From Mycobacterium sp. NS-7484 (GTDB lineage: Bacteria > Actinomycetota > Actinomycetes > Mycobacteriales > Mycobacteriaceae), in contig NZ_MBEJ01000005.1 in assembly GCF_001953975.1 (NCBI RefSeq), positions 1 through 64,000 of the forward strand: DNA of 64,000 bases, given 5' to 3'. The position numbers were made by a program, and so were the translations under genes. Below, piece by piece: positions 54,508 through 63,069 of this stretch; position 1 is the stretch's first letter; every line of letters begins with the position of its first letter. The notes beneath the pieces are model-generated. The model ran no database searches. It was not told the DNA's origin and saw only the letters and a list, made by a program, of their open reading frames with translations.

Positions 54508-55547
54508 CTGATGATGATGCCGGTTCCGCGCTGCGGCAGGGGGGCGCTGCACAGCGGTGTCGCGGCCAATTCCCGCCCGACGGCGTCGAGGGCGGTGGCG
54601 GTGCGCTGCGCCGGCGTGCCCCGCACTTCGATCCAGGGCACGGGCTGGGCGGCAAGGGTTTCGCGGAACCGGTCCTGCATGGCGTGCCGCAGGTGTTCAC
54701 CGTCGCGCCAGCCGTCCTGCACGAACGGGATCTCGTCGCCGGTGAGCAGGTACAGCAACGGCGGGTGTGCGGCGGCCCGGAGTTCCAGCCGCTGCGCCCG
54801 ATGCCCCACGTATCGCTCATGCCACAGGGTGGTGGCCAGGGCGTCGGTGTCGCAGACGAGCACCGAACGTGGCGCGGTGGTCGCCGCGGCGCGCTCCATC
54901 GCGATCTGCCGGTCGGTGATGAGATCGAATTCGTGTGTGCGCCAAGGAGAGTGCGGGCCGCCGTCGCGGGTCTCGGTGTACTCGCGGCCATACTCGGGCA
55001 CCCAGTCGGTGCCCAGCGCGGCGGCGAGATCGGCGGCCAGGGTCGTGGACCCGGTCGACTCGGCGCCGAGCACCACCACCCGCCGGATCAGGTCGGTGCG
55101 CACCAGCGGCGGCAGCGCCGACCAGTGCGCATCCGGGTCCGCGCGGATGGCGGATGCCGAGATCGGCAGCTGCGCACGGTCCGGGTTGACCTGCAGCCAG
55201 GTGGCATTCAGGCGTCGGGCCAGCTCGCCGCCGTAGACGTCGGAGGTGAACACGGCGTCCACGGCGGCATCCAACAGAGCCTCGATCACCGTCATGTGGG
55301 CGTCCCAGGCCGGTGCGGAATCGAAGTCGACCGGGGCGTCGTCGAGGCCGCACACCACATGTGCGCCAGGGAATTCGGCGCGTATCCAGCCCACCCGACG
55401 GTCCATCGAGATGGATTCTGCGCTGGACCCGAGCACCTCGACGGTGACCGCATCGCAGCGGGACAACGCGGTCCTGATCAGCAGCGCGTGGCCGGCGTGG
55501 AAGGGATAAAACTTGCCCAGCACCAGGCCGTGGGCGAACTCAGGCAT
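54504..55547 (-). CDS. nadR: NadR-like NMN adenylyltransferase/nicotinamide riboside kinase
   Basis: A 347-residue bifunctional NAD-salvage enzyme. The nucleotidyltransferase domain (1 to about 150) starts GKFYPFHAGH with the HxGH motif at H17-H20; ISASAIRADP is the second signature. The kinase domain begins at VVVLGAESTGSTT (158-170), where the usual Walker A lysine is serine. No N-terminal DNA-binding domain, so it is not a repressor. It is coupled to pnuC (8-bp overlap) and to the MoxR gene (4-bp overlap). It converts imported nicotinamide riboside to NMN and NAD. Confidence 0.85.
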   Translation of the reverse strand: MPEFAHGLVLGKFYPFHAGHALLIRTALSRCDAVTVEVLGSSAESISMDRRVGWIRAEFPGAHVVCGLDDAPVDFDSAPAWDAHMTVIEALLDAAVDAVFTSDVYGGELARRLNATWLQVNPDRAQLPISASAIRADPDAHWSALPPLVRTDLIRRVVVLGAESTGSTTLAADLAAALGTDWVPEYGREYTETRDGGPHSPWRTHEFDLITDRQIAMERAAATTAPRSVLVCDTDALATTLWHERYVGHRAQRLELRAAAHPPLLYLLTGDEIPFVQDGWRDGEHLRHAMQDRFRETLAAQPVPWIEVRGTPAQRTATALDAVGRELAATPLCSAPLPQRGTGIIIR

Positions 55548-56145
55548 GTTGTCCGACCGGTTCGCTGCCCGGCACCGCGGCGAGGTCACGCCGCCACATG
55601 CGCAGGCCGTTGACGCACAGTCCGATGAAGATCAGGTAGAGGGCGCCGGTGATCCACAGGCCCTTGCTTGCCGCCAGCCCCACCATGGCGATGTCCACCG
55701 CGATCCAGACGCACCAGGTCTGCCAGCATCGCCGGTTCAGCAGCACCTGGGCGACCAGGCTGAAGGAGGTGACGGCGGCGTCGGCCACCTCGGTGGTGGA
55801 GTCGGTCTGGCCGAGCAGCAGCGCCACGACCACGGTGCCGAGCCCACCGGCGAACACCGCGACCGCGAGCCCGCGGGCAGTGGCGGCGCGGACGAATCCG
55901 ATGTCGACGGCGCCCTTCGCCCGCACCCAGCCGTACCAGCCCATCACCCCGAGACCGAGGTAGACCACCTGCAGCGCGGCGTTCCCGTACAGCGCGGTGG
56001 TGGTGAACAGCCACAGGAAGACCAGGTTGTTCGCGATGCCGACCGGGAAGTTGTACACGTTGCGCCGGCCGGCCAACCACACGCACAACAGGCCCGTCCC
56101 GAACCCGAGCACCTCGGTCCAGTTCGCCGCCCACCACGGGCCCAC
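55540..56145 (-). CDS. pnuC: PnuC nicotinamide riboside transporter
   Basis: A 201-residue membrane transporter of the PnuC family with about seven hydrophobic segments. NVYNFPVGIANNLVFLWLF and WYGWVRAKG near residues 29-47 and 69-77 are family motifs, and CWQTWCVWIAVDIAMVGLAASKG lies in the C-terminal half. It imports nicotinamide riboside for the adjacent NadR by metabolic trapping. The GTG at 56145 is 19 bp after the AtoE stop. The 3' end overlaps nadR by 8 bp. From the conserved motifs it could also carry other ribosides, but NadR next door favours nicotinamide riboside. Confidence 0.87.
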   Translation of the reverse strand: MGPWWAANWTEVLGFGTGLLCVWLAGRRNVYNFPVGIANNLVFLWLFTTTALYGNAALQVVYLGLGVMGWYGWVRAKGAVDIGFVRAATARGLAVAVFAGGLGTVVVALLLGQTDSTTEVADAAVTSFSLVAQVLLNRRCWQTWCVWIAVDIAMVGLAASKGLWITGALYLIFIGLCVNGLRMWRRDLAAVPGSEPVGQHA

Positions 56146-56164
56146 GTGTGCTCCCTCCGACGCC

Positions 56165-57613
56165 TCAGATCACCAACGGTGCGATCAACATCGTCGCACC
56201 CAGGACCACCAACCCGATCAGGAAGGCCACGACCGTAAAGCCCATCACCTGGCGCACATTGAGTTTCGCGATGGCCAACAGCGGCAGCAGCCAGAACGGC
56301 TGGATCATGTTCGCCACCCCTTCACCGACGGCGACGGACATCGACATCAACCCGAGGTAGGCCGGGGATTGCTGCCCGACCGCCAACGCCGAGTCCACGG
56401 CGATCGGGCCCTGCACGGCCCAGTGCCCGCCGCCGGACGGCACGAAGAGGCTGATGATCAACGAGCCGATGAACGTCAGGAACGGCAGGGTGTACTGCGT
56501 CGCCCCGTTGACCACCGCCTCGGCCAGCAGGGTCTGCAGCGGTTTGGTGTCCTCGATTGCCTGATAGCCCAACAAGCCGACCAGTCCGCCGTACAGCGGA
56601 TACTGCAGCAGCAGTGGCCCGGACACCTTCGCCGCGCCGGTGAACGCCCGGATGAACCGGATCGGGGTGCGGTGCAACAACGCGCTCGTGATGGTGAACA
56701 ACATGATCATCGACGAGATGTTCAGGGCGAAACCACTGAGCACGAAGTACGCGATCCCGGCGACGAACACCAAAACGTTGAGGATCCACAGGTTTTCCAG
56801 CCATTCGGCGAACGTCTTTTTCCTGCTGACGTCGGTGTCGTCGTGCGTTTCGCTGTCCGGTTGCTCCTCGTCTTCGAACACCGCAGGATCCGGTGCCAGG
56901 CCCTGGGCCGGCGCCATGCGCCAGATCGCCAGCGCGAGCACGGCGAGCACGACGATCACCGAGAGCCAGCTGTAGGGCTGGAAGATGGTCTGGCTCAACG
57001 GCACCGTGATGCCGGTGATCTTGTGGATCACGTTGATCGGACTGCTGCTGTCGGTGTTGGCCAGCGCGATCGACGACGACAGGCCCTGGGTCCAGACGAT
57101 GAAGCCCATGAATGCCGCGGCGATCAGGTAGCCGAAATCTGCATCGGTGAACCGCCGTGCCACCTGCCGGGCCACCAACGCGCCGGCCACCAGTCCCAGC
57201 CCCCAGTTGAGCAGCGACAGCACCGCGCTCACCGCGAAACAGAGCAGCGCCCCCTGCACCTGGTTGTTCGGCTTGGCGGCGATGTAGCCGATGGCCCGTT
57301 TCAGGATCGGCGCCTCGGCCAACGTGTAGCCCGTCACCAGGATCAACACCATCTGGAAGGCGAATGTGAAGATGTTCTGCGAGCCCCACACCCCGCCGTA
57401 CCACGCCTTGAGCATGCCGTCGGCCGACGCGCCGTCGACCAACACCGCCACCAGCGCCGCGACGATGAGGGTGAGGATGACCGCGAAAAGATACGGGTCG
57501 GGCATCAGACGTTCGACGTAGCGGACACACAGCCCGGTGAACGACTGCATGACGCCGTGGCGCCGGGGTGGGTGTTCTTCGCCTGCCGCAGTGGGTTGTT
57601 CGCTCGTCGTCAT
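56165..57613 (-). CDS. atoE: AtoE-family short-chain fatty acid transporter
   Basis: A 482-residue polytopic membrane protein with about 11-12 hydrophobic segments (first near 40-60), a charged acidic cytoplasmic loop (about 243-265, DEEQPDSETHDDTD) and the conserved stretches SLFVPSGGGHWAVQGPI and MIQPFWLLPLLAIA. It belongs to the AtoE/TIGR00366 short-chain fatty acid transporters. It ends 19 bp before pnuC and begins 42 bp after the monooxygenase stop, so it could belong to either operon. The likely cargo is a small carboxylate. Confidence 0.85.
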   Translation of the reverse strand: MTTSEQPTAAGEEHPPRRHGVMQSFTGLCVRYVERLMPDPYLFAVILTLIVAALVAVLVDGASADGMLKAWYGGVWGSQNIFTFAFQMVLILVTGYTLAEAPILKRAIGYIAAKPNNQVQGALLCFAVSAVLSLLNWGLGLVAGALVARQVARRFTDADFGYLIAAAFMGFIVWTQGLSSSIALANTDSSSPINVIHKITGITVPLSQTIFQPYSWLSVIVVLAVLALAIWRMAPAQGLAPDPAVFEDEEQPDSETHDDTDVSRKKTFAEWLENLWILNVLVFVAGIAYFVLSGFALNISSMIMLFTITSALLHRTPIRFIRAFTGAAKVSGPLLLQYPLYGGLVGLLGYQAIEDTKPLQTLLAEAVVNGATQYTLPFLTFIGSLIISLFVPSGGGHWAVQGPIAVDSALAVGQQSPAYLGLMSMSVAVGEGVANMIQPFWLLPLLAIAKLNVRQVMGFTVVAFLIGLVVLGATMLIAPLVI

Positions 57614-57655
57614 CGACTTTCCTTGCCGTTTCGCCTGCCGGCAGGGACTCTAGCC

Positions 57656-58954
57656 TCAGAACCGCTCGCGCAAGGGCCGATCCGCCGGGGTGGCGCGATA
57701 GATACCGCGGTCGATGAGCCGGGGGACCACCTCGTCGATGAACTCGCGGATGGACTGCGCACCCGCGGAGAGCATCAGGTTGAATCCGCCGACGTTGCCG
57801 TCGGAATGCCAGGCTGCGAAGTCCTCGACGAGATCGTCGTAGGAGCCGACGAACTTGCGGTGGGTGGCGCCGCCGCGGCCGACCGCCTGGGCCACGACTT
57901 CACGCACCGTCACCTCCGGGCGTTCCTGAATCCAGTTGTACAGCCCCACATAGTTGCCGAAGGTGCTCTTGATCGTCTTCTCGACGTCGGCCGGGACCGG
58001 CAGCGCCGCGACCGGGAACGGTGCGTCGATGTCGTCGAGCGGGATGTCGATACCGAACTGGCCCAAGGCAAACGGGGCGATGGGCGCCCAGTCGACGTAG
58101 CTGTCCAGCTCGTGCAGCCGCTCCTCGGCTTCTTTGACGGTCTTGCCGACATAGGGAATGAGGCCGGGGATCGCCGGCACGGAGCCGGGTTCACGGTCCT
58201 GGGCGGCCAGCGCCTTGTCCAGGGTCTCGCGGTAGACCGCGGCGCCCTCGCGGGTGGAGGAGTTGGTGAACACCATCTCGGCGTACTTGGCGGCCACCCG
58301 GATGCCCGCCCCGGAGCCACCGGCCTGCGCGATCAGTGGTCGGCCTTGCCGGCTGGGTGCGATGTTGAGTGGGCCGGAGACCTGAAACAGGTTGCCCCGG
58401 TGGTTGATCGGCTCCGCGTAGAACCGGGTGCGGCCGTCGGGATCGCGGCGCAGCTCGCGGTTGTCCCACAGCGATCGAAGCACATCGAGGAACTCGTCGG
58501 CGCGCTGGTAGCGTTCTTCCCGATCCAAATGCTGTGCCAGGCTGTAGTTCAGCGCGAAGTCATCGATGACGGAGGTGACGGCGTTGTATCCGGCACGGCC
58601 GTCAGACGCCTGGTCGAGTGAGGCCAGCAAGCGGGCCAGGTTGTACGGGTCGTAGAACGTCGTCGACGCGGTGGCGATGAGGCCGACGTGCTTGGTGTGC
58701 TGGGATATCGCGGTCAGCGCGGTGATGGGTTCGGCCGGGCCGCCGTCGAAGGCCGGTGAGCCCTGCATGCCGGGGATGTCACCGACGAACAGCGCGGTGA
58801 ACAAGCCCTCGTCACCGAAGCGCCCGTACTCGAGCAGGCGCTCGAAGGTGCTGCGCTCGGCGATTCCGTGCGCCTGTTCGTAGCCGTACGCGCCCTGGTG
58901 CAGGTTGATGTCGTTGGCTACCAGGTTCAGATGCAGATACCGTCGGTCCGTCAT
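57656..58954 (-). CDS. NtaA/SnaA/DszA-type flavin-dependent monooxygenase
   Basis: A 432-residue luciferase-like TIM-barrel monooxygenase of the NtaA/DszA class, which uses FMNH2 from a separate reductase. Residues 1-60 start RRYLHLNLVANDINLHQGAY; typical motifs are HVGLIATASTTFYDPYNLARLLASLDQASDGRAGYNAVTS (about 87-126) and GRPLIAQAGGSGAGIRVAAKYAE. The ATG at 58954 follows CAGGAACTCCCG. It is probably co-transcribed with the TetR and Baeyer-Villiger genes upstream (26-bp gap). It attacks a nitrogen- or sulfur-containing substrate, not determined. Confidence 0.85.
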   Translation of the reverse strand: MTDRRYLHLNLVANDINLHQGAYGYEQAHGIAERSTFERLLEYGRFGDEGLFTALFVGDIPGMQGSPAFDGGPAEPITALTAISQHTKHVGLIATASTTFYDPYNLARLLASLDQASDGRAGYNAVTSVIDDFALNYSLAQHLDREERYQRADEFLDVLRSLWDNRELRRDPDGRTRFYAEPINHRGNLFQVSGPLNIAPSRQGRPLIAQAGGSGAGIRVAAKYAEMVFTNSSTREGAAVYRETLDKALAAQDREPGSVPAIPGLIPYVGKTVKEAEERLHELDSYVDWAPIAPFALGQFGIDIPLDDIDAPFPVAALPVPADVEKTIKSTFGNYVGLYNWIQERPEVTVREVVAQAVGRGGATHRKFVGSYDDLVEDFAAWHSDGNVGGFNLMLSAGAQSIREFIDEVVPRLIDRGIYRATPADRPLRERF

Positions 58955-58980
58955 CGGGAGTTCCTGTCTTGGTGAGGGTT

Positions 58981-59595
58981 TCAGCGCATGGTGGCGTAGA
59001 GGGCATCGGTCATCGCCTCGATGGCGGCCTCGCGGTCCAGCGGCCACCCGTCGACGAGCCAGAGATGCATGAAGGAGTCGACCATGGTGTACATCATCGC
59101 GATCGCCAAGCGGATCTGAGCCTCGCCGGCGCCGGGGATGGCGTCGTTGGCAATCCAGTCCTCGATGTTGGCTTCCATGGTGGCCCGGTGGGCGGCGGCG
59201 AATTCCGGGTCGGCGGCGCGGGCTTGGTGCAGCGCCATGTAAAGCTCCGGTGCGGCGGTGTAGAAGTCGACCACTTTCTCGAAGAAGGCCCGAACCGACG
59301 GCCGTCCCGACTTGCCGCCGCGCGGCGCATCCTGCTGGGACCACACCATCATCCGGGTGTTGCGCAGCTCGCGCAGCACCGCGGCCTTGCTGTCGAAATG
59401 CAGGTAAAAGGTGGCTCGACCGATCCCGGCACGCCGCACGATGTCGTCGATGGTGACCGCGACATAACCGCGCTCGCCGAAGGCTTCCAGGGCGGCGGCC
59501 ATGATGTGCTCACGCGTCATGATGCGATGACGATCGCGCATCGTGAGTTTCGGTGCCCCGGCGTCGGTGTCGTCGACGTGCGTCGTTTCGGTCAC
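58981..59595 (-). CDS. TetR-family regulator of monooxygenase operon
   Basis: A 204-residue TetR regulator. The HTH spans about residues 25-70 (TREHIMAAALEAFGERGYVAVTIDDIVRRAGIGRATFYLHF); the ligand domain follows. The GTG at 59595 overlaps the Baeyer-Villiger gene stop (GTGA) and is preferred over an earlier in-frame start. It most likely binds the AGAC-N5-GTCT dyad at 61447-61459 and controls both the monooxygenase operon and the divergent MFS/SDR genes. Ligand unknown. Confidence 0.85.
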   Translation of the reverse strand: MTETTHVDDTDAGAPKLTMRDRHRIMTREHIMAAALEAFGERGYVAVTIDDIVRRAGIGRATFYLHFDSKAAVLRELRNTRMMVWSQQDAPRGGKSGRPSVRAFFEKVVDFYTAAPELYMALHQARAADPEFAAAHRATMEANIEDWIANDAIPGAGEAQIRLAIAMMYTMVDSFMHLWLVDGWPLDREAAIEAMTDALYATMR

Positions 59596-61418
59596 GTCAA
59601 GATCACACCCTCCAGCTGGCCCGTCGAGCGCCACTTGGCCAACATGTCGAAGAACTCGACGGGCTTACCGCCGAAGTTGGTCGACAGCATGCCGTGTGGG
59701 TTGTCCTTGTCGCCTTCGGAACTGAGGTAGCTCGGCGTGCAGTCGGCGTAGAAGGCCTTCGGCTTGACCGAGGCCTCGTTCATCGCCGCCAACCACTCTT
59801 CCTCGGCCTCGGCGGTGGCCTCGATGGTTGTCGCCTTGCGCTCGACGAATGTGCTGACCAGATAGGCGAAGTGGCGGGCGCGCTCCTCGGCGGTGTGGGT
59901 GTAGTTGGGGGAGACGCCGGATTGGGTGTAGCCCAGAAAGAAGCAGTTGGGGAAGCCGTGGGTCTGCAGCCCGTGCAGGGTCCGCATGCCCTTGGCCCAT
60001 TTGTCGCTCAGTCGGACATTGTCGCGGCCGACGATCTCGAACCCGAGGCGCCGGGTGAATTCGGTGCCGACCTCGAACCCGGTTGCGAAGATCAACGCGT
60101 CGAGCTCGTATTCGACGCCGTCGACGACGGCGGCCGTCTCGGTGAACCGCTCCACTCCACGGCCGTCGGTGTCGACCAGTTCGACGCTGTCGCGGTTGAA
60201 GGTCTTGAGGTATTCGTCGTGGTAACCGGCGCGTTTGCACATCAGGCGGAACCAGGGCTTGAGCGCCTCGGCGGTCTTCTCGTCGTGCACGGTGTCGCTG
60301 ATCCGTCGGCGCAGGCGTTCCATCGCGTCGAAGTCGGCGCGGAACAGGAACGCGTCGATCTCCTGCGGGGTCATCTCTCGGCCGAGGCGGGCGGTCTCGC
60401 GGATCACCGCAGAATCGGTCAGCTCCAACGCATTGCGCGTCCAGCCGTCCTCGGTGAGATCAAGGTCCATCTCGACCCCGCAGGTGACCCGGGTGAAGTT
60501 CTCCATCCGTTCCCGCTGCCAGCCCGGCTGCAGACCGGCGGCCCAGTCGCGGTCGGTGGGCCGGTTGCCGCGTTCGGCGACGGTGCTCGGAGTCCGTTGG
60601 AACACATAGAGTTTCTGCGCCCACCGGCCCAGGTGCGGGATGCACTGCAGGCCCGTCGCGCCGGTGCCGATGATGCCGACGCGCTTGTCGGCCAGCTTGG
60701 TCAGCCCGCCGGTCTCATCGCCGCCGGTGTAGCCGTAATCCCAGCGGCTGGTGTGGAAGGTGTGCCCGGTGAATTCGTTGATTCCCGGGATGCCGGGCAG
60801 TTTCGGGCGGGTGAGCGATCCCGGGGAGACGGTGACCAGCGACGCGGTGAACACATCGCCGCGGTTGGTCGAGATTTCCCAGTGCGCGTCCTGCTCATTC
60901 CAGCGCATGCCGGTGACGGTGGTTTGCAGCAATGCATTTCGGTACAGCCCGTAGTGCCGGGCGATGGCCTGCAGGTGTGCGCGGATCTCCGGCCCATGGG
61001 CATAGCGCTCGGTGGGCATGTAGTTCAGCTCTTCGAGCAGCGGCAGGTAGATATAGGACTCGATGTCGCACTGGGCGCCGGGGTAACGGTTCCAGTACCA
61101 CGTGCCACCGAAGTCGCCCGCGGTGTCGACGATCCGGATGTCGGTGACGCCGGCCTCCTGCAGCCTGGCGGCGGCGATCAGGCTGCCGAGCCCGGCGCCG
61201 ATGATCACCACCTGCACGTGGTCGTGCACCGGCTCACGGTCGACCCACTCGGTGTAGGGATCGTCGGCGTAGTGCGAGAAGTCGGCGGTGACCTCGACGT
61301 ACTGGTCGACGGCATCGGGGCGCAGACGCTTGTCACGTTCGAGCGCGTACTTCGCGCGGACCCATTCGGCGTCGTACTCCGCCGGCTGAGGACGCAGGGA
61401 AGTAGGCGTCTGTGGCAT
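59592..61418 (-). CDS. Baeyer-Villiger-type flavin monooxygenase
   Basis: A 608-residue class B flavoprotein monooxygenase. The FAD motif GAGLGS lies at 74-79, the BVMO fingerprint FTGHTFHTSRWDY lies near 217-229, and the NADPH motif GIIGTGATGLQ is near 250-260. GGTWYWNRYPGAQCDI is typical of cyclohexanone- and steroid-type BVMOs, which insert oxygen next to a ketone. Its N-terminal extension is about 60 residues longer than the smallest members. The ATG at 61418 lies next to a TetR-type operator. The stop overlaps the TetR start. Confidence 0.88.
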   Translation of the reverse strand: MPQTPTSLRPQPAEYDAEWVRAKYALERDKRLRPDAVDQYVEVTADFSHYADDPYTEWVDREPVHDHVQVVIIGAGLGSLIAAARLQEAGVTDIRIVDTAGDFGGTWYWNRYPGAQCDIESYIYLPLLEELNYMPTERYAHGPEIRAHLQAIARHYGLYRNALLQTTVTGMRWNEQDAHWEISTNRGDVFTASLVTVSPGSLTRPKLPGIPGINEFTGHTFHTSRWDYGYTGGDETGGLTKLADKRVGIIGTGATGLQCIPHLGRWAQKLYVFQRTPSTVAERGNRPTDRDWAAGLQPGWQRERMENFTRVTCGVEMDLDLTEDGWTRNALELTDSAVIRETARLGREMTPQEIDAFLFRADFDAMERLRRRISDTVHDEKTAEALKPWFRLMCKRAGYHDEYLKTFNRDSVELVDTDGRGVERFTETAAVVDGVEYELDALIFATGFEVGTEFTRRLGFEIVGRDNVRLSDKWAKGMRTLHGLQTHGFPNCFFLGYTQSGVSPNYTHTAEERARHFAYLVSTFVERKATTIEATAEAEEEWLAAMNEASVKPKAFYADCTPSYLSSEGDKDNPHGMLSTNFGGKPVEFFDMLAKWRSTGQLEGVILT

Positions 61419-61445
61419 CTCGCTCCTCGAATCCGAAAATTTCGC

Positions 61446-61475
61446 TAGACACACCGTCTGGTCAATGGACCGTAT
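61446..61475. promoter_or_regulatory. TetR-type operator candidates between BVMO and MFS genes
   Basis: AGAC-acacc-GTCT (61447-61459) is a 4-5-4 dyad extended by T/G at its flanks, and immediately downstream GGTC-aatg-GACC (61460-61471) is a second dyad. Both lie in the 179-bp divergent gap, 28 bp from the BVMO start and about 130 bp from the MFS start. TetR control is inferred from symmetry and gene order. Confidence 0.5.
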
Positions 61476-61597
61476 GCCATCTTGGCAGACGCATCGTTGA
61501 TTATCGAGGGCTCAGCCGGAAAAACTGGTTTCCCCGTCGCGGGGTCGGCCACCTACCCTGGGGTGCTGCGAAAGTGCCGATTGAGACAGGAGTGGTG

Positions 61598-63043
61598 ATG
61601 ACAGCGGGACCGGACACGGGGGAGATCGCGACGCGACCGCGTGCCGAGTCGAGCCCCAACGTCATCATCGCGTTGCTGGTCGGGTCCGCGTTCGTGATGA
61701 TCCTCAACGAGACGATCATGAGCGTCGCATTGCCGGCGTTGATCGTGGATCTGCACATTTCCGCCAGCACGGCGCAATGGCTCACCAGCGGTTTCCTGCT
61801 GACCATGGCCGTGGTCATCCCCATGTCGGGCTCGCTGCTGCAGCGGTATCCGGTGCGCGGGATCTACCTCACCTCGATGTCGCTGTTCTGCACCGGCACG
61901 CTCGTGGCCGCCCTCGCACCGGGTTTCGCGGTGCTGATGGCCGGGCGGATCGTGCAGGCGTGCGGCACCGCGGTGATGATGCCGCTGTTGATGACGACGG
62001 TGATGACGTTGATTCCAGCCGACCGGCGCGGACAGATGATGGGCACCATCTCGATCGTCATCGCGGTCGCCCCGGCGATCGGGCCCACGCTGTCCGGCTT
62101 CATCCTCGGCTCGCTGGACTGGCGGTGGATGTTCTGGATCGTGCTGCCGATCGCGCTGGCTTCGTTGGCCGCCGGCCTGAGGTGGTTGCGGGTCGAGGAC
62201 GAACGGGAGGAACCGGCCCCGATCGACCCGATCTCGGTGCCGTTGTCGGCGGTCGCATTCGCCGGCCTGGTCTTCGGCCTCTCACTGTTGGGCGAGGCCG
62301 CGCATGGCGGGCCGGGCATCCCCGCCTGGGCGCCGATGGCACTCGGCGCGGTGGCGATGGTGGCTTTCGGAGCACGCCAGGTACAGCTGCAGCGCCGGGA
62401 CCGCGCGTTCCTCGACCTGCGGCCGTTCACCTACCGGCGGTTCTCGGTGTCACTGAGTCTGGTGGTCCTCGGCTTCATGGGATTGTTCGGGGCCATCATC
62501 ATGGTGCCGCTGTACGTGCAGGACGTGCTGGGCCACAGTGCCTTGGTGGCCGGGCTGGCGACCCTGCCGGGTGGATTGCTCATGGGCCTGGCCGGACCGT
62601 TGGTGGGCCGGGCATATGACCGTCACGGCGCGCGGATGCTGGTGGTACCGGGGTCGATGCTGCTGTGCGCATCGCTGTGGGGTTTCACCGCGCTGTCGGC
62701 CGCCTCACCGATCTGGGAACTCGTCGCGCTGCAGACCCTCATGATGGTCGGCCTGTCGATGATGTTCACCCCGTTGATGACCGACGCGCTCGCCGTACTG
62801 CCGGATCGTCTGTACTCGCACGGCAGCGCGATCTTGACGACGTTGCAGCAGGTGGCCGGCGCCGCGGGCACTGCTTTGTTCGTGACGGTGATGACCAAGG
62901 CCTCGCAGTCGGGCGGAGCACCCGACATCTCGGGCGTGCACGCGGCGTTCCTGGCCGCGGCGATGATCGGTGTGAGCGCGGTGGTCATGGCCTTCTTCAC
63001 CGCCGCCCGTCCGAGTCCGGCGGGCGGCACGCCGACGCACTGA
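61598..63043 (+). CDS. MFS exporter, DHA2/EmrB-type
   Basis: A 481-residue transporter with about 14 hydrophobic segments. Motif C-like APAIGPTLSGFILGSLDWRWMFWI (about 143-166) and the N-terminal MILNETIMSVALPALIVDLHISASTAQWLTSGFLLTMAV (motif D1 region) place it in the drug:H+ antiporter-2 group. The ATG at 61598 follows GACAGGAG. It is divergent from the BVMO operon and is followed after 26 bp by the SDR gene. It may export the substrate or product of the monooxygenases; this is inference. Confidence 0.87.
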   Translation: MTAGPDTGEIATRPRAESSPNVIIALLVGSAFVMILNETIMSVALPALIVDLHISASTAQWLTSGFLLTMAVVIPMSGSLLQRYPVRGIYLTSMSLFCTGTLVAALAPGFAVLMAGRIVQACGTAVMMPLLMTTVMTLIPADRRGQMMGTISIVIAVAPAIGPTLSGFILGSLDWRWMFWIVLPIALASLAAGLRWLRVEDEREEPAPIDPISVPLSAVAFAGLVFGLSLLGEAAHGGPGIPAWAPMALGAVAMVAFGARQVQLQRRDRAFLDLRPFTYRRFSVSLSLVVLGFMGLFGAIIMVPLYVQDVLGHSALVAGLATLPGGLLMGLAGPLVGRAYDRHGARMLVVPGSMLLCASLWGFTALSAASPIWELVALQTLMMVGLSMMFTPLMTDALAVLPDRLYSHGSAILTTLQQVAGAAGTALFVTVMTKASQSGGAPDISGVHAAFLAAAMIGVSAVVMAFFTAARPSPAGGTPTH

Positions 63044-63069
63044 ACCGCTGCCACGGCACAATCGACGAC

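Noticed and set aside
55997..58621. An 874-codon plus-strand frame opposite atoE and the monooxygenase
   Set aside because: It is antisense to two recognisable families and shows the repetitive His/Arg/Gln composition of shadow frames.
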